Source: Corynebacterium stationis (GTDB lineage Bacteria; Actinomycetota; Actinomycetes; Mycobacteriales; Mycobacteriaceae). Taken from it: 64,000 bases of DNA. Positions within the stretch are counted from its first letter, which is position 1, and every line of letters begins with the position of its first letter. The notes below the pieces were generated by a model. It was given only the letters and a program-made list of their open reading frames with translations, was not told where the DNA came from and made no database searches. Location: contig NZ_CP009251.1 in assembly GCF_001941345.1 (NCBI RefSeq), positions 372,001-436,000 on the forward strand, read 5' to 3'. The position numbers and the translations under genes were made by a program. Below, one piece after another: positions 1-9,119 of the stretch.

Positions 1-3000
1 CTTCGTTGCCAACAGATTCACGCTGCTCAGTACCAATCCAGTCGATGAGAGCATCGACATCGCGGTAGGAGCTCAAGTTCGCAGGAACCACCCACAGGGC
101 AGCGCCTGGAATTGCGTGTGCAGCATAGAGCTTGCGGGCGAATTCCTTACGGGATTGGCTTACGCGTGATGCGGTCATAATGACGGTGGCGCCGCCTTCA
201 AGCAGACGCTCAACCAATGCGGTTGCAATCGAGCCAGGGGCTGCACCGGTAACCAGTGCGACATCGCCAGCGAACTCACCGTCGAGTTCCTCGCGTGCGG
301 CAGCAGCAATAGCCTGCAAGGTAGCAGCCGGGGTGGCCTTCGCGTGTGCGCCGGTGGCAGCAGCAGGGTTATTAGCCCACCACTCCGCCTGCTTGGCGAT
401 GGTCTCTCCGGTTCCACGGAAACGCTCCGCTGGAAGATCCAGCTCACCGAGTGCTACGCGCGCAAGGTCTTCACGCGCTGATGCCCAGCGGTCATCGAAA
501 AGCACTGCGCGCTTCGCGTCGAAGGATGGGGTGACGGTCTTTGCCCAACCGGAACCAAGCTCGGCCTCGACGGTCTCGAACAAGGTGTTGTCGGTCTCTG
601 GGGTCTCTGGTGCTTCTTCCACCAGACCCAACTGGGACAGGACCTGACGAGCAGCAGTTGCCAGAACACCGTTTTCACCGGTGACGGTATCTGCATAAGC
701 ATCCAGTGCTGCGGAGTCAACAACTCCACCGCCGCCGCCAGCTCCAGCCGAGCCCATGGACACGGAAGTGCCGTGAGCTGCTGCGACAGCCTGAACTGCG
801 GCATCGACAAGAGCGTCAACGTCAGACTTGGAAGAAGCTGTGGTCGGAACGGTAGACAGGGAGCCACCGCGCACGGAGTCCTCATCGCGGGAGCCGAGCA
901 AGATTTCGGCCTCAACGTGTGCAGCCCAGGACTGGGGCAAGCCCCAGGTGCCGGTAACGCGCTCAGAGATGTATGCGGGCTTTACACCTGCTGCACCGGT
1001 GAGCTGGCGCAGACGTGCGGTCACAGCCTCGGAAAGGACAACGCCGAATGGGGAGTAGCCCGGAGCTGCAGTCTTGACGCGCTCACGCAGGGTAGCCACG
1101 TCAGCATCAGCAGCACCATCAATAGCTGGTACGCCGATTTCTGCGGACATATCCATGAGCAACTGGTTACGGCGGGAAGAGACACCATTAGTGAGCTCTT
1201 CAACCGTATCGGTGTCATTGATCTGGTCCTGGCGGATCTTGTTCTGGAATGCGAACAGAACCATAATCGCCTCAGCTGCGCTAAATGGCAGGTCCGGAGC
1301 GTCAGCCGCAGCAGTACCGCCAGCTGGAGCAGCGGAAGGTGCCGGTGCGGCAGCAACGGTCTGTGCCTCAGCAGAAGGAATAGACTGAGTGTTGTCAGAG
1401 GCAGCCGCTGCCGACGCCTCAGCGGTATCCCCGCTGAGACCAGCCGCAGAGGTGGACGAGGTTGCTTCGCCTTCTTCAGCATCGAAGGTTTGAGCTGGTG
1501 CTTCTTTCACGTCTTGCAGCATGACCTGATCCTGGTCGCGCTCAACGTTGAATACTGGCAGGTCAACGCCCGCGATATCCATGGAACGCTTAGCCAGGTT
1601 GGTCAAGGTAGGCGATGCCGCGAGACCAACTTCAATGATCTGGTCTACTTCATCAAAGAGCAGTTCCTGGGTTTCAATCCAGCGCACTGGTGATGCGAAC
1701 TGCCAGGACAACAGCTCAATCATGAGCAGACGAGCAAGGGACTGCTCATCGAGGTCTTCGACCTTGAGGTTGTCCAGCTTGCCGGAAGGAGCCAGTGGCT
1801 TAACCTTCTCGATGAATTCCTGGGTGAGCTCGAATGGGGAAGCCACCAGGTTTGGCACATAACGGCCAACCAGTGCGTCCAAGTCGAGGGTTTCTGGCAG
1901 CAGCTCATCGAGCTTTTCAGCGAACGCTGGAACGCCGCCGCGCAGAACCTGGGAGTGGAAAGGCACGTCAATGCCAGGAACCGTGACATATGCGCGGTCC
2001 TTGACGGAGTTAGCCTTCTTCTTCAACGCCGCAAGACCTGCCTTGGTACCCGCGATGGAGTACTGCTGGCCAGCGATGTTGTAGTTGACGATTTCGAGGA
2101 ATTCGCCGGTTTCTTCAGCGGTCTGAGCAATGTATGCCTCAACCTCATCAGCTGGAACACCAATCATGTTTGGACGCAGTGCGCCCATGCCGTAGTTGGA
2201 GTTACCGTCTTCGTCGCGCTCAACCAAGGTGCCCATTGCGGAACCACGGGAGTAAACGATGTCGATGACTGCTTCGAGGTCGAAGATATTCGCCAACGAT
2301 GCCAGCGCGGTGTACTCACCAAGGGAGTGACCGGCATACATGGAGTTGGTACCCAAAGCGCCAGCTTCGCGCAGACGCTCAGTCTGAGCGTAAGCAACAA
2401 CAGCAAGCGCAACCTGGGTGAACTGGGTCAGGTGCAGGACACCGTTCGGGTGGATGAACTTGGTGCCGCGAACAACCAGCTCGGTTGGGTTGTCGTCGAT
2501 GATCTGACGGATGGAGAATCCCAGTGCGGTGCGGGTGTGGCGGTCAGCACGACGCCATACTTCGCGTGCAGCTGCCGATGCATCGCGGTCACCACGGCCC
2601 ATGCCCTCAGCCTGGATGCCCTGGCCTGGGTAAACATAAGCGGTGCGTGGCTGCGCCATCAGAGCCTGACCGCGAGATACTACCTCGCCGTCGATACGAC
2701 AGGTGACCTCGAATGCAGCGTGGATGCCCTTGCGGCCAACGCGCTCGACGGTGATCTCAACTTCATCGTTAAGCTGCACCATGCCGAACATGGAGTAGGT
2801 CCAGCCCACAACGGTGCCGTGGTTGCCAGCGAGGTGCTGAGCGGTAGCCGAGAGCCACATGCCGTGCACCAGTGGTGCCTCGAGGTTGACCAGGCGAGCT
2901 GCGTTGGTGGAGGTGTGAATTGGGTTGTAGTCACCAGAAACCAGCGCGAATGGGGTCATATCCGCAGGTGCGGTGACATATGCGCGGTCGACGAAGGAAC

Positions 3001-6000
3001 GTGGAGTGACCTCTACCTTGTCCTGGGACTTTCCGCCGCCCCATGCTGGAGCAGGAACCGGAACGGAGGTACCAGTCGCGCGACCACGGATGGCGAAGCG
3101 CTGCATCTGTGTTGCCACGACTTCTTGGGTCTGTGCATCGCGCAGTTCCAGCTCAACGGTGACAATACGGCCAGCGTTGGACTCAGCGATGGATGCACAA
3201 CGGGAAGTTACGTCAATGCGACGGCCTTCGCCCTTTGCGCCTTGTGCCAGTTCGTCGAGAGGAACGCGCACGTCCACGACGTGGTCAAGGTGAACTGCGT
3301 TGAGCAGGCCTTCAATGACTGGGAAGTCGGTGCCAGCTGGCTCGCCGTGTTCTTCGGTCAAACGGCCGGTGCCCAGCGCGGTGTAGATTGCTGGCCAGCA
3401 AGGTCCAACCAAAGCATCTGGGGCGCCCGCATTGACGGTGCCCAGTGCAGCGCCGGTAACCGCGGTGTGTGCGGTCAGCAAGGTGGAAGGCAAGGTGAAG
3501 GAGTATTCGACCAGGCCGTATGGGTTTTCTTCAGAAACAGAACCTTCGATGACCTTTGGCAAAGCGGTGATTTCATCGCCGGTCTCGGAGATAGAACCAA
3601 CACCAGCAACGCCTGCGAGCAGGTCAAAGACTGCCTTTGGCAGACGTGCATCATCTACAACTGGGGACGCACCGGTTGCTACTGCCTCAGACAGTGCAAC
3701 CGGGATATCGACGTGCTGGACGTAGAAAGGGCGCTGCTCTTCAGGCAGGTTATCCCAGTAAGAGTCAGAGTTGATGCGAATTGCAAAGCCTTCGCCATCA
3801 TCAACGATGTCGAATGCTTCTTCTGGCAGCTCATATGCAGGGTTAGCAATGAGGTGGCCGTGCCACATAATGGTTGGCGCGTTGCGCAGGAACTCTTCTG
3901 CGTTCTTGGCAGAAGCCAAGCGGGAGTAGAGCTCAACTGGCTTGACGCCGGCATCGTTAAGCGCTGCGGTGGTGGCATCTTCGAAGCGGCCCAGCAGCTC
4001 AGCTACTGGCTCATTCTTCTTGGTAATACCTGCAACCGCGACTGGACCAGGAATGATACGAACGCCATCAGCGTCGTAGCGTGGGTCCTGTGCCTGCCAC
4101 AAGGTGTCCTTTGCGAACCATTCCTTAAGGTCACCGTCAATAGCGGTGGTCCATGGCATTGGCTTAACGTGCTTGCGGATAAGGGTTGGGAACCAAGCCT
4201 CATCACGAGTGTTGACCTTGGTGATCTTCGCATTCGGGTAAGCAGCAATAAGCTTTGCTACTGCCTCTGGTGCGTTCTCGGAATCTTCGAGTGATGGGAA
4301 TAGGGTAGGGATTTCACCGTGGTCTGCTTCGTTGAGACGAGCCTCAACGCGCTGCAGGAGATCGTGGAAACGGTCGTGCCAGGTTGGATCAACCCATGGG
4401 TAGGCCTGTTCTGCGAAGCGGGAAACCCACTGCTCGTAGGTCATTTCGGAGACGTCGCCGAAGTAAGGCTTCGAGGTCTTTGCCAAAGCCGCGATGATTT
4501 CATTACGACGGGAGTCGTATTCCTCGATTGGGATCGAGGTGATCAGGCGAGATGCCTTCGCGAACGAGTTATCAATCTCGTGCAGGTCAGCCAACAGGTG
4601 AGACTGGGAGGAGGAAACGCCGCCGTCAGCCTTCAAACGGCCAACCCAGCCGCCGTTGGTATCTGGGGTGATACCTGGGGTGTCAACGAGCAGCTGCTTA
4701 ACGTCATCGTTAGCGGTTGCTTCCTTGGTTGCCATGGCTACGGTGCCCAAGAAGACACCATCAACCGGCATGATTGGAAGGCCGTACTTGGTGGACCAGG
4801 AACCGGTCAGGTACTCGGATGCGCGGTCCGGGGAGTAGATGCCGCCACCGACGGTGATGGCAAGGTTGTCATGCTGGCGTGCTGCTGCATAGGTAGCAAG
4901 CAGCATCTCATCCAGGTCAACCCAGGAGTGGTGGCCACCAGCGTGGCCGTCTTCGATCTGGACGATGACGCGGTGAGAAGGGTTATCTGCAGCAATTGCG
5001 ATGCAGTCCTGAATCTGCTTGGTGGTACCTGGCTTGAAAGAGATATAAGGGAAGCCATCAGCGGTGAGCTGATCCAGCAATTCTGTTGCTTCTTCTGGCT
5101 CAGGGATACCAGCGGAGATGGTCACACCGGTAAAGGCAGCACCATTTGCACGAGCCTTAGGCACGATACGTGCCTGACCGAACTGCAGGTTCCACAGGTA
5201 GCGGTCGAAGAACATGGTGTTAAACGCTGCGGTGCGGCCTGGCTCTAAAAGCTCCATCATGCCATCTTTGTTGATGGTGAAAGCTTCGTCAGAGTACTGT
5301 CCGCCACCGGCCATCTCTGACCAGTAGCCACCGTTTGCTGCTGCAGCAACGATGCCTGGATCCATGGTCGTTGGGGTCATGCCGCCCAAGATGATTGGGG
5401 ACATACCGGTCCACTCAGAGAAACGGGTCTGAGTGTAGGACTTGCCGTTAGGCAGGGAGATGAGCTTTGGTGAGAACTCTTCGTAGTTCACAGCGGTTGG
5501 CAGCTCGGTGCCTGGGGTTGCCAGGTTATCGCGCTCAGCGGCGGTAGCAGCTGGAATAACAACCTTGCCGGTGCCAGTGATCAGTGGTGCGGTCAAAGAA
5601 GACAGGCCACGATCCAGGGAAATCAGATAGTTACTGTTGAGAGCGTTCACGCTCTCAACCCAGTTGTGTGGCTGAACCAAGATGGAATCAGCGAGCTCAC
5701 GCGCAAGATCTGCATCCAGGCCACACTGGGTGGCGTATTCGACGGTCAGATCCGCTGCTGCCTGCAAGGAAGCGTGGTGGAAAGGAAGAGCAACGCGCAA
5801 TACGTCAAAGACTGGGTTGATCTCAGAACCACCAATCAGACGCTCTTCGAGCGCCTCATTGTAAGACTCAGCTGCCTGCGCAATGTTGGACTCGGTCTTT
5901 GCCAAGTCTTCTGGGGTGCCGGACAGTGCGAAGTGTACGCGGCCGTTAACTACAGCAATAGCTGCGTCACCAGCGAGGTACTCTTCGATCATCTCGCGTG

Positions 6001-6520
6001 GCACGCCACGTACAGACAGCATGTGGGAGCGGGAGTCATTCGCGCCCTGGGTGACAGCAGCTGCAGTACCCATCAAAACTGCCAAGGCCAGGGCCTGGCG
6101 TGCATCCTTCACGGCTGCAACGCCCAAAGAGCCCTGGGAGTGACCAGCAAGCTGCGCGGAATCTACATCCACGCCCAGCTCGCGCAGGTGCTCGATGGCA
6201 CCGATTTGTCCCAAAACAATGCCTGGGATGGAGTATGCCGGGTATGCGTCATATTCCTTAGCCACTGGGCTTTCATCAGCCGGGGTGTTAGCTAGTTCTT
6301 CTAAACGCTCATAAACTCCTGGGCAAGAAGACGCGATGATGCGTGCTACCGGGCCGGTGGTCGTGCGTACTTCTTTTAAGATGTCGCGCAGCTGTGCTGC
6401 CTGGTGTGGGCTGGCTGCGGCATCGGCGATGGCCTTTTGCCATGCAGAACCCTGACCTGCAAACAGCACTGCCGGGGCAGTGCTGTCATTAGACAAGGTG
6501 TGCAAGGGGGTCAACGACAT
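1..6520 (-). CDS. fas: Type I fatty acid synthase, N-terminal two thirds (cut by window edge)
   Basis: Multifunctional cytosolic synthase that makes acyl-CoAs from acetyl- and malonyl-CoA. About 2173 codons are present of a protein that is usually near 3000. Starting from ATG at 6520 (AGAGGA about 10 bases upstream), one frame stays open to base 1. Domains seen in order: acetyltransferase (AGHSQGS near residue 130), enoyl reductase (GGGIYSPDRA near 565), dehydratase region, malonyl/palmitoyl transferase (GHSLGEY near 1400), acyl carrier domain (GVSSRRNQ, phosphopantetheine Ser near 1780), then a Gly-rich linker and the start of the ketoreductase (VTGAAPGSIA). The ketosynthase lies outside the window. 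Corynebacteria may carry two such genes (fasA, fasB); I cannot tell which this is. Confidence 0.95.
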   Translation of the reverse strand, partial: MSLTPLHTLSNDSTAPAVLFAGQGSAWQKAIADAAASPHQAAQLRDILKEVRTTTGPVARIIASSCPGVYERLEELANTPADESPVAKEYDAYPAYSIPGIVLGQIGAIEHLRELGVDVDSAQLAGHSQGSLGVAAVKDARQALALAVLMGTAAAVTQGANDSRSHMLSVRGVPREMIEEYLAGDAAIAVVNGRVHFALSGTPEDLAKTESNIAQAAESYNEALEERLIGGSEINPVFDVLRVALPFHHASLQAAADLTVEYATQCGLDADLARELADSILVQPHNWVESVNALNSNYLISLDRGLSSLTAPLITGTGKVVIPAATAAERDNLATPGTELPTAVNYEEFSPKLISLPNGKSYTQTRFSEWTGMSPIILGGMTPTTMDPGIVAAAANGGYWSEMAGGGQYSDEAFTINKDGMMELLEPGRTAAFNTMFFDRYLWNLQFGQARIVPKARANGAAFTGVTISAGIPEPEEATELLDQLTADGFPYISFKPGTTKQIQDCIAIAADNPSHRVIVQIEDGHAGGHHSWVDLDEMLLATYAAARQHDNLAITVGGGIYSPDRASEYLTGSWSTKYGLPIMPVDGVFLGTVAMATKEATANDDVKQLLVDTPGITPDTNGGWVGRLKADGGVSSSQSHLLADLHEIDNSFAKASRLITSIPIEEYDSRRNEIIAALAKTSKPYFGDVSEMTYEQWVSRFAEQAYPWVDPTWHDRFHDLLQRVEARLNEADHGEIPTLFPSLEDSENAPEAVAKLIAAYPNAKITKVNTRDEAWFPTLIRKHVKPMPWTTAIDGDLKEWFAKDTLWQAQDPRYDADGVRIIPGPVAVAGITKKNEPVAELLGRFEDATTAALNDAGVKPVELYSRLASAKNAEEFLRNAPTIMWHGHLIANPAYELPEEAFDIVDDGEGFAIRINSDSYWDNLPEEQRPFYVQHVDIPVALSEAVATGASPVVDDARLPKAVFDLLAGVAGVGSISETGDEITALPKVIEGSVSEENPYGLVEYSFTLPSTLLTAHTAVTGAALGTVNAGAPDALVGPCWPAIYTALGTGRLTEEHGEPAGTDFPVIEGLLNAVHLDHVVDVRVPLDELAQGAKGEGRRIDVTSRCASIAESNAGRIVTVELELRDAQTQEVVATQMQRFAIRGRATGTSVPVPAPAWGGGKSQDKVEVTPRSFVDRAYVTAPADMTPFALVSGDYNPIHTSTNAARLVNLEAPLVHGMWLSATAQHLAGNHGTVVGWTYSMFGMVQLNDEVEITVERVGRKGIHAAFEVTCRIDGEVVSRGQALMAQPRTAYVYPGQGIQAEGMGRGDRDASAAAREVWRRADRHTRTALGFSIRQIIDDNPTELVVRGTKFIHPNGVLHLTQFTQVALAVVAYAQTERLREAGALGTNSMYAGHSLGEYTALASLANIFDLEAVIDIVYSRGSAMGTLVERDEDGNSNYGMGALRPNMIGVPADEVEAYIAQTAEETGEFLEIVNYNIAGQQYSIAGTKAGLAALKKKANSVKDRAYVTVPGIDVPFHSQVLRGGVPAFAEKLDELLPETLDLDALVGRYVPNLVASPFELTQEFIEKVKPLAPSGKLDNLKVEDLDEQSLARLLMIELLSWQFASPVRWIETQELLFDEVDQIIEVGLAASPTLTNLAKRSMDIAGVDLPVFNVERDQDQVMLQDVKEAPAQTFDAEEGEATSSTSAAGLSGDTAEASAAAASDNTQSIPSAEAQTVAAAPAPSAAPAGGTAAADAPDLPFSAAEAIMVLFAFQNKIRQDQINDTDTVEELTNGVSSRRNQLLMDMSAEIGVPAIDGAADADVATLRERVKTAAPGYSPFGVVLSEAVTARLRQLTGAAGVKPAYISERVTGTWGLPQSWAAHVEAEILLGSRDEDSVRGGSLSTVPTTASSKSDVDALVDAAVQAVAAAHGTSVSMGSAGAGGGGGVVDSAALDAYADTVTGENGVLATAARQVLSQLGLVEEAPETPETDNTLFETVEAELGSGWAKTVTPSFDAKRAVLFDDRWASAREDLARVALGELDLPAERFRGTGETIAKQAEWWANNPAAATGAHAKATPAATLQAIAAAAREELDGEFAGDVALVTGAAPGSIATALVERLLEGGATVIMTASRVSQSRKEFARKLYAAHAIPGAALWVVPANLSSYRDVDALIDWIGTEQRESVGNE

Positions 6521-6633
6521 ATTAAATAGTCCTCTTTAAACGTATCGGTGAAAGGTTTATGGCTTTTCCCTAAGCCAGAAAATATGACGCGATAGGCGTC
6601 CGGGGTTTGCTACACGAAAACAAACTATCGCGA

Positions 6634-6662
6634 TTACGCCACCGTAGCCTACTTAGGCGTAA
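6634..6662. promoter_or_regulatory. Nested inverted repeat upstream of fas, candidate operator
   Basis: TTACGCC (6634-6640) is mirrored by GGCGTAA (6656-6662). Inside it GCCTA (6647-6651) is mirrored by TAGGC (6654-6658). It lies 114-142 bases upstream of the fas start. Fatty acid synthase genes of corynebacteria are controlled by a TetR-type repressor, FasR; whether this is its site is inference. Confidence 0.3.
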
Positions 6663-6670
6663 GTTGGCGG

Positions 6671-6697
6671 CCTCACACGCCCAAATGTGAGGTTTTT
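6671..6697 (+). terminator. Hairpin with T run on the + strand upstream of fas
   Basis: CCTCACA (6671-6677), an 8-base loop, TGTGAGG (6686-6692), then TTTTT. It has the form of an intrinsic terminator for rightward transcription, although no rightward gene is visible before it. It could end an antisense or small RNA, or act as an operator instead. Confidence 0.4.
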
Positions 6698-6923
6698 CTC
6701 ATATTTATAGAATATGTAACCGATCGATGTCTGACCACGTCAATCACCATGAAAGAGCTCGCCAAATTTCCCGGAGTTAGACTTAAAATCTGCCTGTAAT
6801 GCGCCTGAAATTGTGCTGAAAATGCCTGTCTTTTCGGCCAGTAAATGCGATGCGAACAACAGGACTAGAAACGGATTCATGGGATGTCGAGGCCGTAAAC
6901 CCTTCTCGGTGGGATACATGCTT

Positions 6924-6984
6924 AAAGCCCCGTTTGAGTAGCGAGAGGGACAAGAAATCCAACTCAACACTCAAACGGGGTTTT
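6924..6984. terminator. Terminator after the permease gene
   Basis: A 12-bp stem, CCCCGTTTGAGT (6928-6939) with ACTCAAACGGGG (6969-6980), separated by 29 bases. T runs occur on both sides, so it may work in both directions. It lies just past the permease stop at 7012. Confidence 0.6.
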
Positions 6985-7011
6985 GTTTTCTTAAGCTTTA
7001 AATTTCTGCGT

Positions 7012-8241
7012 TTAGAAGGTAGCTGCTTCTTGGCCAGCTGCAGCACGTTCCGCGGCGATAGCGTAGATGCGGCCGCGGCAGGCATACCATCCGGCGATGA
7101 GGATTGGAATGATGACCAAAAGTCCTGCAACCGTCCAGGTTCCCACTGGGTTATCGAACGCCATCAGTACCACGATGAACACGAGCGCTACTAGTACGAA
7201 CCAGCTGGAATATGGTGCGAAAGGCATGCGGAAGCTCGGGCGTTGGAGCTGGCCACGTTCTGACTTCTTTACCAATGCGATGTGGCAGAGCATGATCATG
7301 CCCCAAGAAGCGATGATGCCGATGGCTGCGAAGTTAAGAACAATTTCAAATGCCTGAGCTGGAACGATTGCGTTAAGGACAACGCCGACGGCTGCGACGA
7401 CTGAAGTGATGACGATTCCGCCATAAGGAACACCATTGGCGCTGATGCGTCCTGCGAACTTTGGCGCAGAACCGTTCAACGACATCGAGCGCAGGATACG
7501 GCCGGTGGAGTACAGTCCCGCATTCAAGGAGGACATTGCTGCGGTGAGAACCACGAGGTTCATGACCACGTCCATGCCGGGAACGCCGATGGCGCCGAAG
7601 AAAGTAACGAATGGGCTTTCGCCTGCTTTGTACTCAACATAAGGAAGCAGCAGCGACAGTAAGATCAAAGAGCCTACGTAGAAGATAGCGATGCGGAAGA
7701 TAACAGTATTGATTGCCTTCGGCATGACCTTCTCAGGGTTTTCTACCTCGCCTGCGGCGGTGCCCAAAAGCTCAATGGATGCATACGCGAAGACCACGCC
7801 CTGCATGAGAACCAGAACTGGCAGGATGCCGTTAGGCAAAATACCGCCGTTGTCTTGAATGAGGGACCAGCCGGTGGTGTGGCCTTCAATAGGGGTTCCG
7901 AAGACGACAAAGTAGCAACCGGCTACCAGGAAGGCAGAAAGTGCGACGACCTTGATGAGTGCGAACCAGAATTCCAGCTCGCCGAGCGCACGAAGAATAA
8001 GGAAAGCCAGCTCGCCACAGATGGCGTAGCTGATGACAATTCCGGGACCAGCTTGGGCAAGGCGGCCGCCGGCACCCATGAACAGTCCGGTACCAATGGC
8101 ACCGCCGATAGCGATCACGTTGACCTGACGGGTGCTTAGCCCCTTGTGGTAGTCACCATCGCCAGCAGTGATTGCAGATTCAGTTGCGGAATTTGCCGGC
8201 TTTGTCGTGGCTGCAGAGCCTGAGACTTGAGTCGTTGACAT
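7012..8241 (-). CDS. Amino acid permease (APC superfamily, CycA/AnsP type) with internal deletion
   Basis: Predicted amino acid:proton symporter of the inner membrane, 409 residues. The first helix carries the family motif IAIGGAIGTGLF (about residues 44-55), and later segments follow CycA-type permeases (FAYASIELLGTAAGE, SSLNAGLYSTGR). After helix 2 the sequence runs LRALGELEFWFAL. From memory of CycA-like proteins, RALGEL ends helix 2 while GELEFWF begins helix 5, so about 85 residues covering helices 3 and 4 are missing without a frameshift. Function is therefore doubtful. It lies 53 bases downstream of a GntR regulator gene on the same strand. ATG at 8241. Confidence 0.8.
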   Translation of the reverse strand: MSTTQVSGSAATTKPANSATESAITAGDGDYHKGLSTRQVNVIAIGGAIGTGLFMGAGGRLAQAGPGIVISYAICGELAFLILRALGELEFWFALIKVVALSAFLVAGCYFVVFGTPIEGHTTGWSLIQDNGGILPNGILPVLVLMQGVVFAYASIELLGTAAGEVENPEKVMPKAINTVIFRIAIFYVGSLILLSLLLPYVEYKAGESPFVTFFGAIGVPGMDVVMNLVVLTAAMSSLNAGLYSTGRILRSMSLNGSAPKFAGRISANGVPYGGIVITSVVAAVGVVLNAIVPAQAFEIVLNFAAIGIIASWGMIMLCHIALVKKSERGQLQRPSFRMPFAPYSSWFVLVALVFIVVLMAFDNPVGTWTVAGLLVIIPILIAGWYACRGRIYAIAAERAAAGQEAATF

Positions 8242-8294
8242 AGTGTGCCTTTTCTTTAAAGGAATGAAACGGTTGGGGTGTCTATTAACAGAGC

Positions 8295-8999
8295 TTAGGG
8301 CTGCTTTTTGACGATCCCATCAACAGCAACGCGTACTGCGGAAAGGTGGAAGGCCATCGCTTCTTCAGCGGCGTCTTTGTCTTGAGCGGCAATCGCTTCG
8401 ACGATGATGCGGTGTTCCTTGTCGGAAGGTTCTCTGCGCCCGGAGACCACGTTGACGGTCTCGGACTGACGCGCCAGGGATTCGCGAATATCGCGGACAA
8501 TCTTGGTAAAGACCGAGTTTTTGCTAGCGCTGGCGATGGTTGCGTGGAATTCAGTATCCAATTCAACCCACGCGACGTGATCGTCTTCGGCCTCCATCTG
8601 CTCCATGATGTCTTGCAACTTCTTCAGGTCATCAGTGGTTCGGCGCAGCGCAGCGAGGCCAGCGGCGGGGACTTCAATGTGCGGACGGGCCTCGTGAATG
8701 TCGGTTGAGGAATAGTTGCCGAGCACTAAGTCGTTCGCAGGCGTTGCAGAAATGACAAAAGTGCCTCGGCCAGTTTCGGTTTTAGTTAGTCCCAGCGTTG
8801 CCGAGGAACGTAGCGCTTCGCGGATGACCGAGCGGCTAACGCCAAAAGATGCCGCAAGTGAAGCTTCCGAGCCCAGCTTTGAGCCGATGGGGATTTCTCC
8901 GGATTCGATTCCTTGGCGAATGGAGTTGAAGACTTCCTCGGCAGCACTGGTGCGCGAAAGCACCGGCTGTCGGGGTGTCCAGCTGTCAGACAGGTTCAT
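8295..8999 (-). CDS. GntR-family regulator, FadR subfamily (FCD domain)
   Basis: DNA-binding regulator of 234 residues. The N-terminal winged helix covers about residues 20-80 (SLAASFGVSRSVIREALR is the recognition helix region, followed by the wing GRGTFV). The C-terminal all-helical FCD effector domain keeps the usual metal/ligand set: Asp and His in ELDTEFHATI, His in DKEHR and His in AMAFHLS. It is the first gene of a pair with the permease and probably controls it and itself. The effector is unknown; FCD regulators commonly sense small carboxylates or amino acids. Confidence 0.85.
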   Translation of the reverse strand: MNLSDSWTPRQPVLSRTSAAEEVFNSIRQGIESGEIPIGSKLGSEASLAASFGVSRSVIREALRSSATLGLTKTETGRGTFVISATPANDLVLGNYSSTDIHEARPHIEVPAAGLAALRRTTDDLKKLQDIMEQMEAEDDHVAWVELDTEFHATIASASKNSVFTKIVRDIRESLARQSETVNVVSGRREPSDKEHRIIVEAIAAQDKDAAEEAMAFHLSAVRVAVDGIVKKQP

Positions 9000-9119
9000 A
9001 CCGGAAGTTTGTGCACTGTGATGCGCCTTACGTCAACAGCCAAATGTTGTATGCGCTGATATTCTGCTCAATCTAGCCTGCGTAACAGCTACGTTTTAAA
9101 ATTTCACGCAGCTGGATTC

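Larger units (their letters stand above)
6521..7011. other. Intergenic region upstream of fas
   Basis: 490 bases without a convincing gene. It must hold the fas promoter (minus strand) and the 3' end of the permease transcript. Three structures are listed separately: an inverted repeat at 6634-6662, a hairpin with a T run at 6671-6697, and a long-stem hairpin at 6924-6984. Short reading frames here show no family resemblance. Confidence 0.7.

Noticed and set aside
773..1693. + strand frame of 306 residues
   Set aside because: Antisense to the acyl carrier region of fas, with Cys/Ser-rich sequence of no family; a shadow frame.
1955..5248. Long + strand reading frames (779 and 309 residues) opposite fas
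   Set aside because: They lie wholly opposite the fas coding frame, have no recognisable domains, and arise from the codon bias of the real gene.
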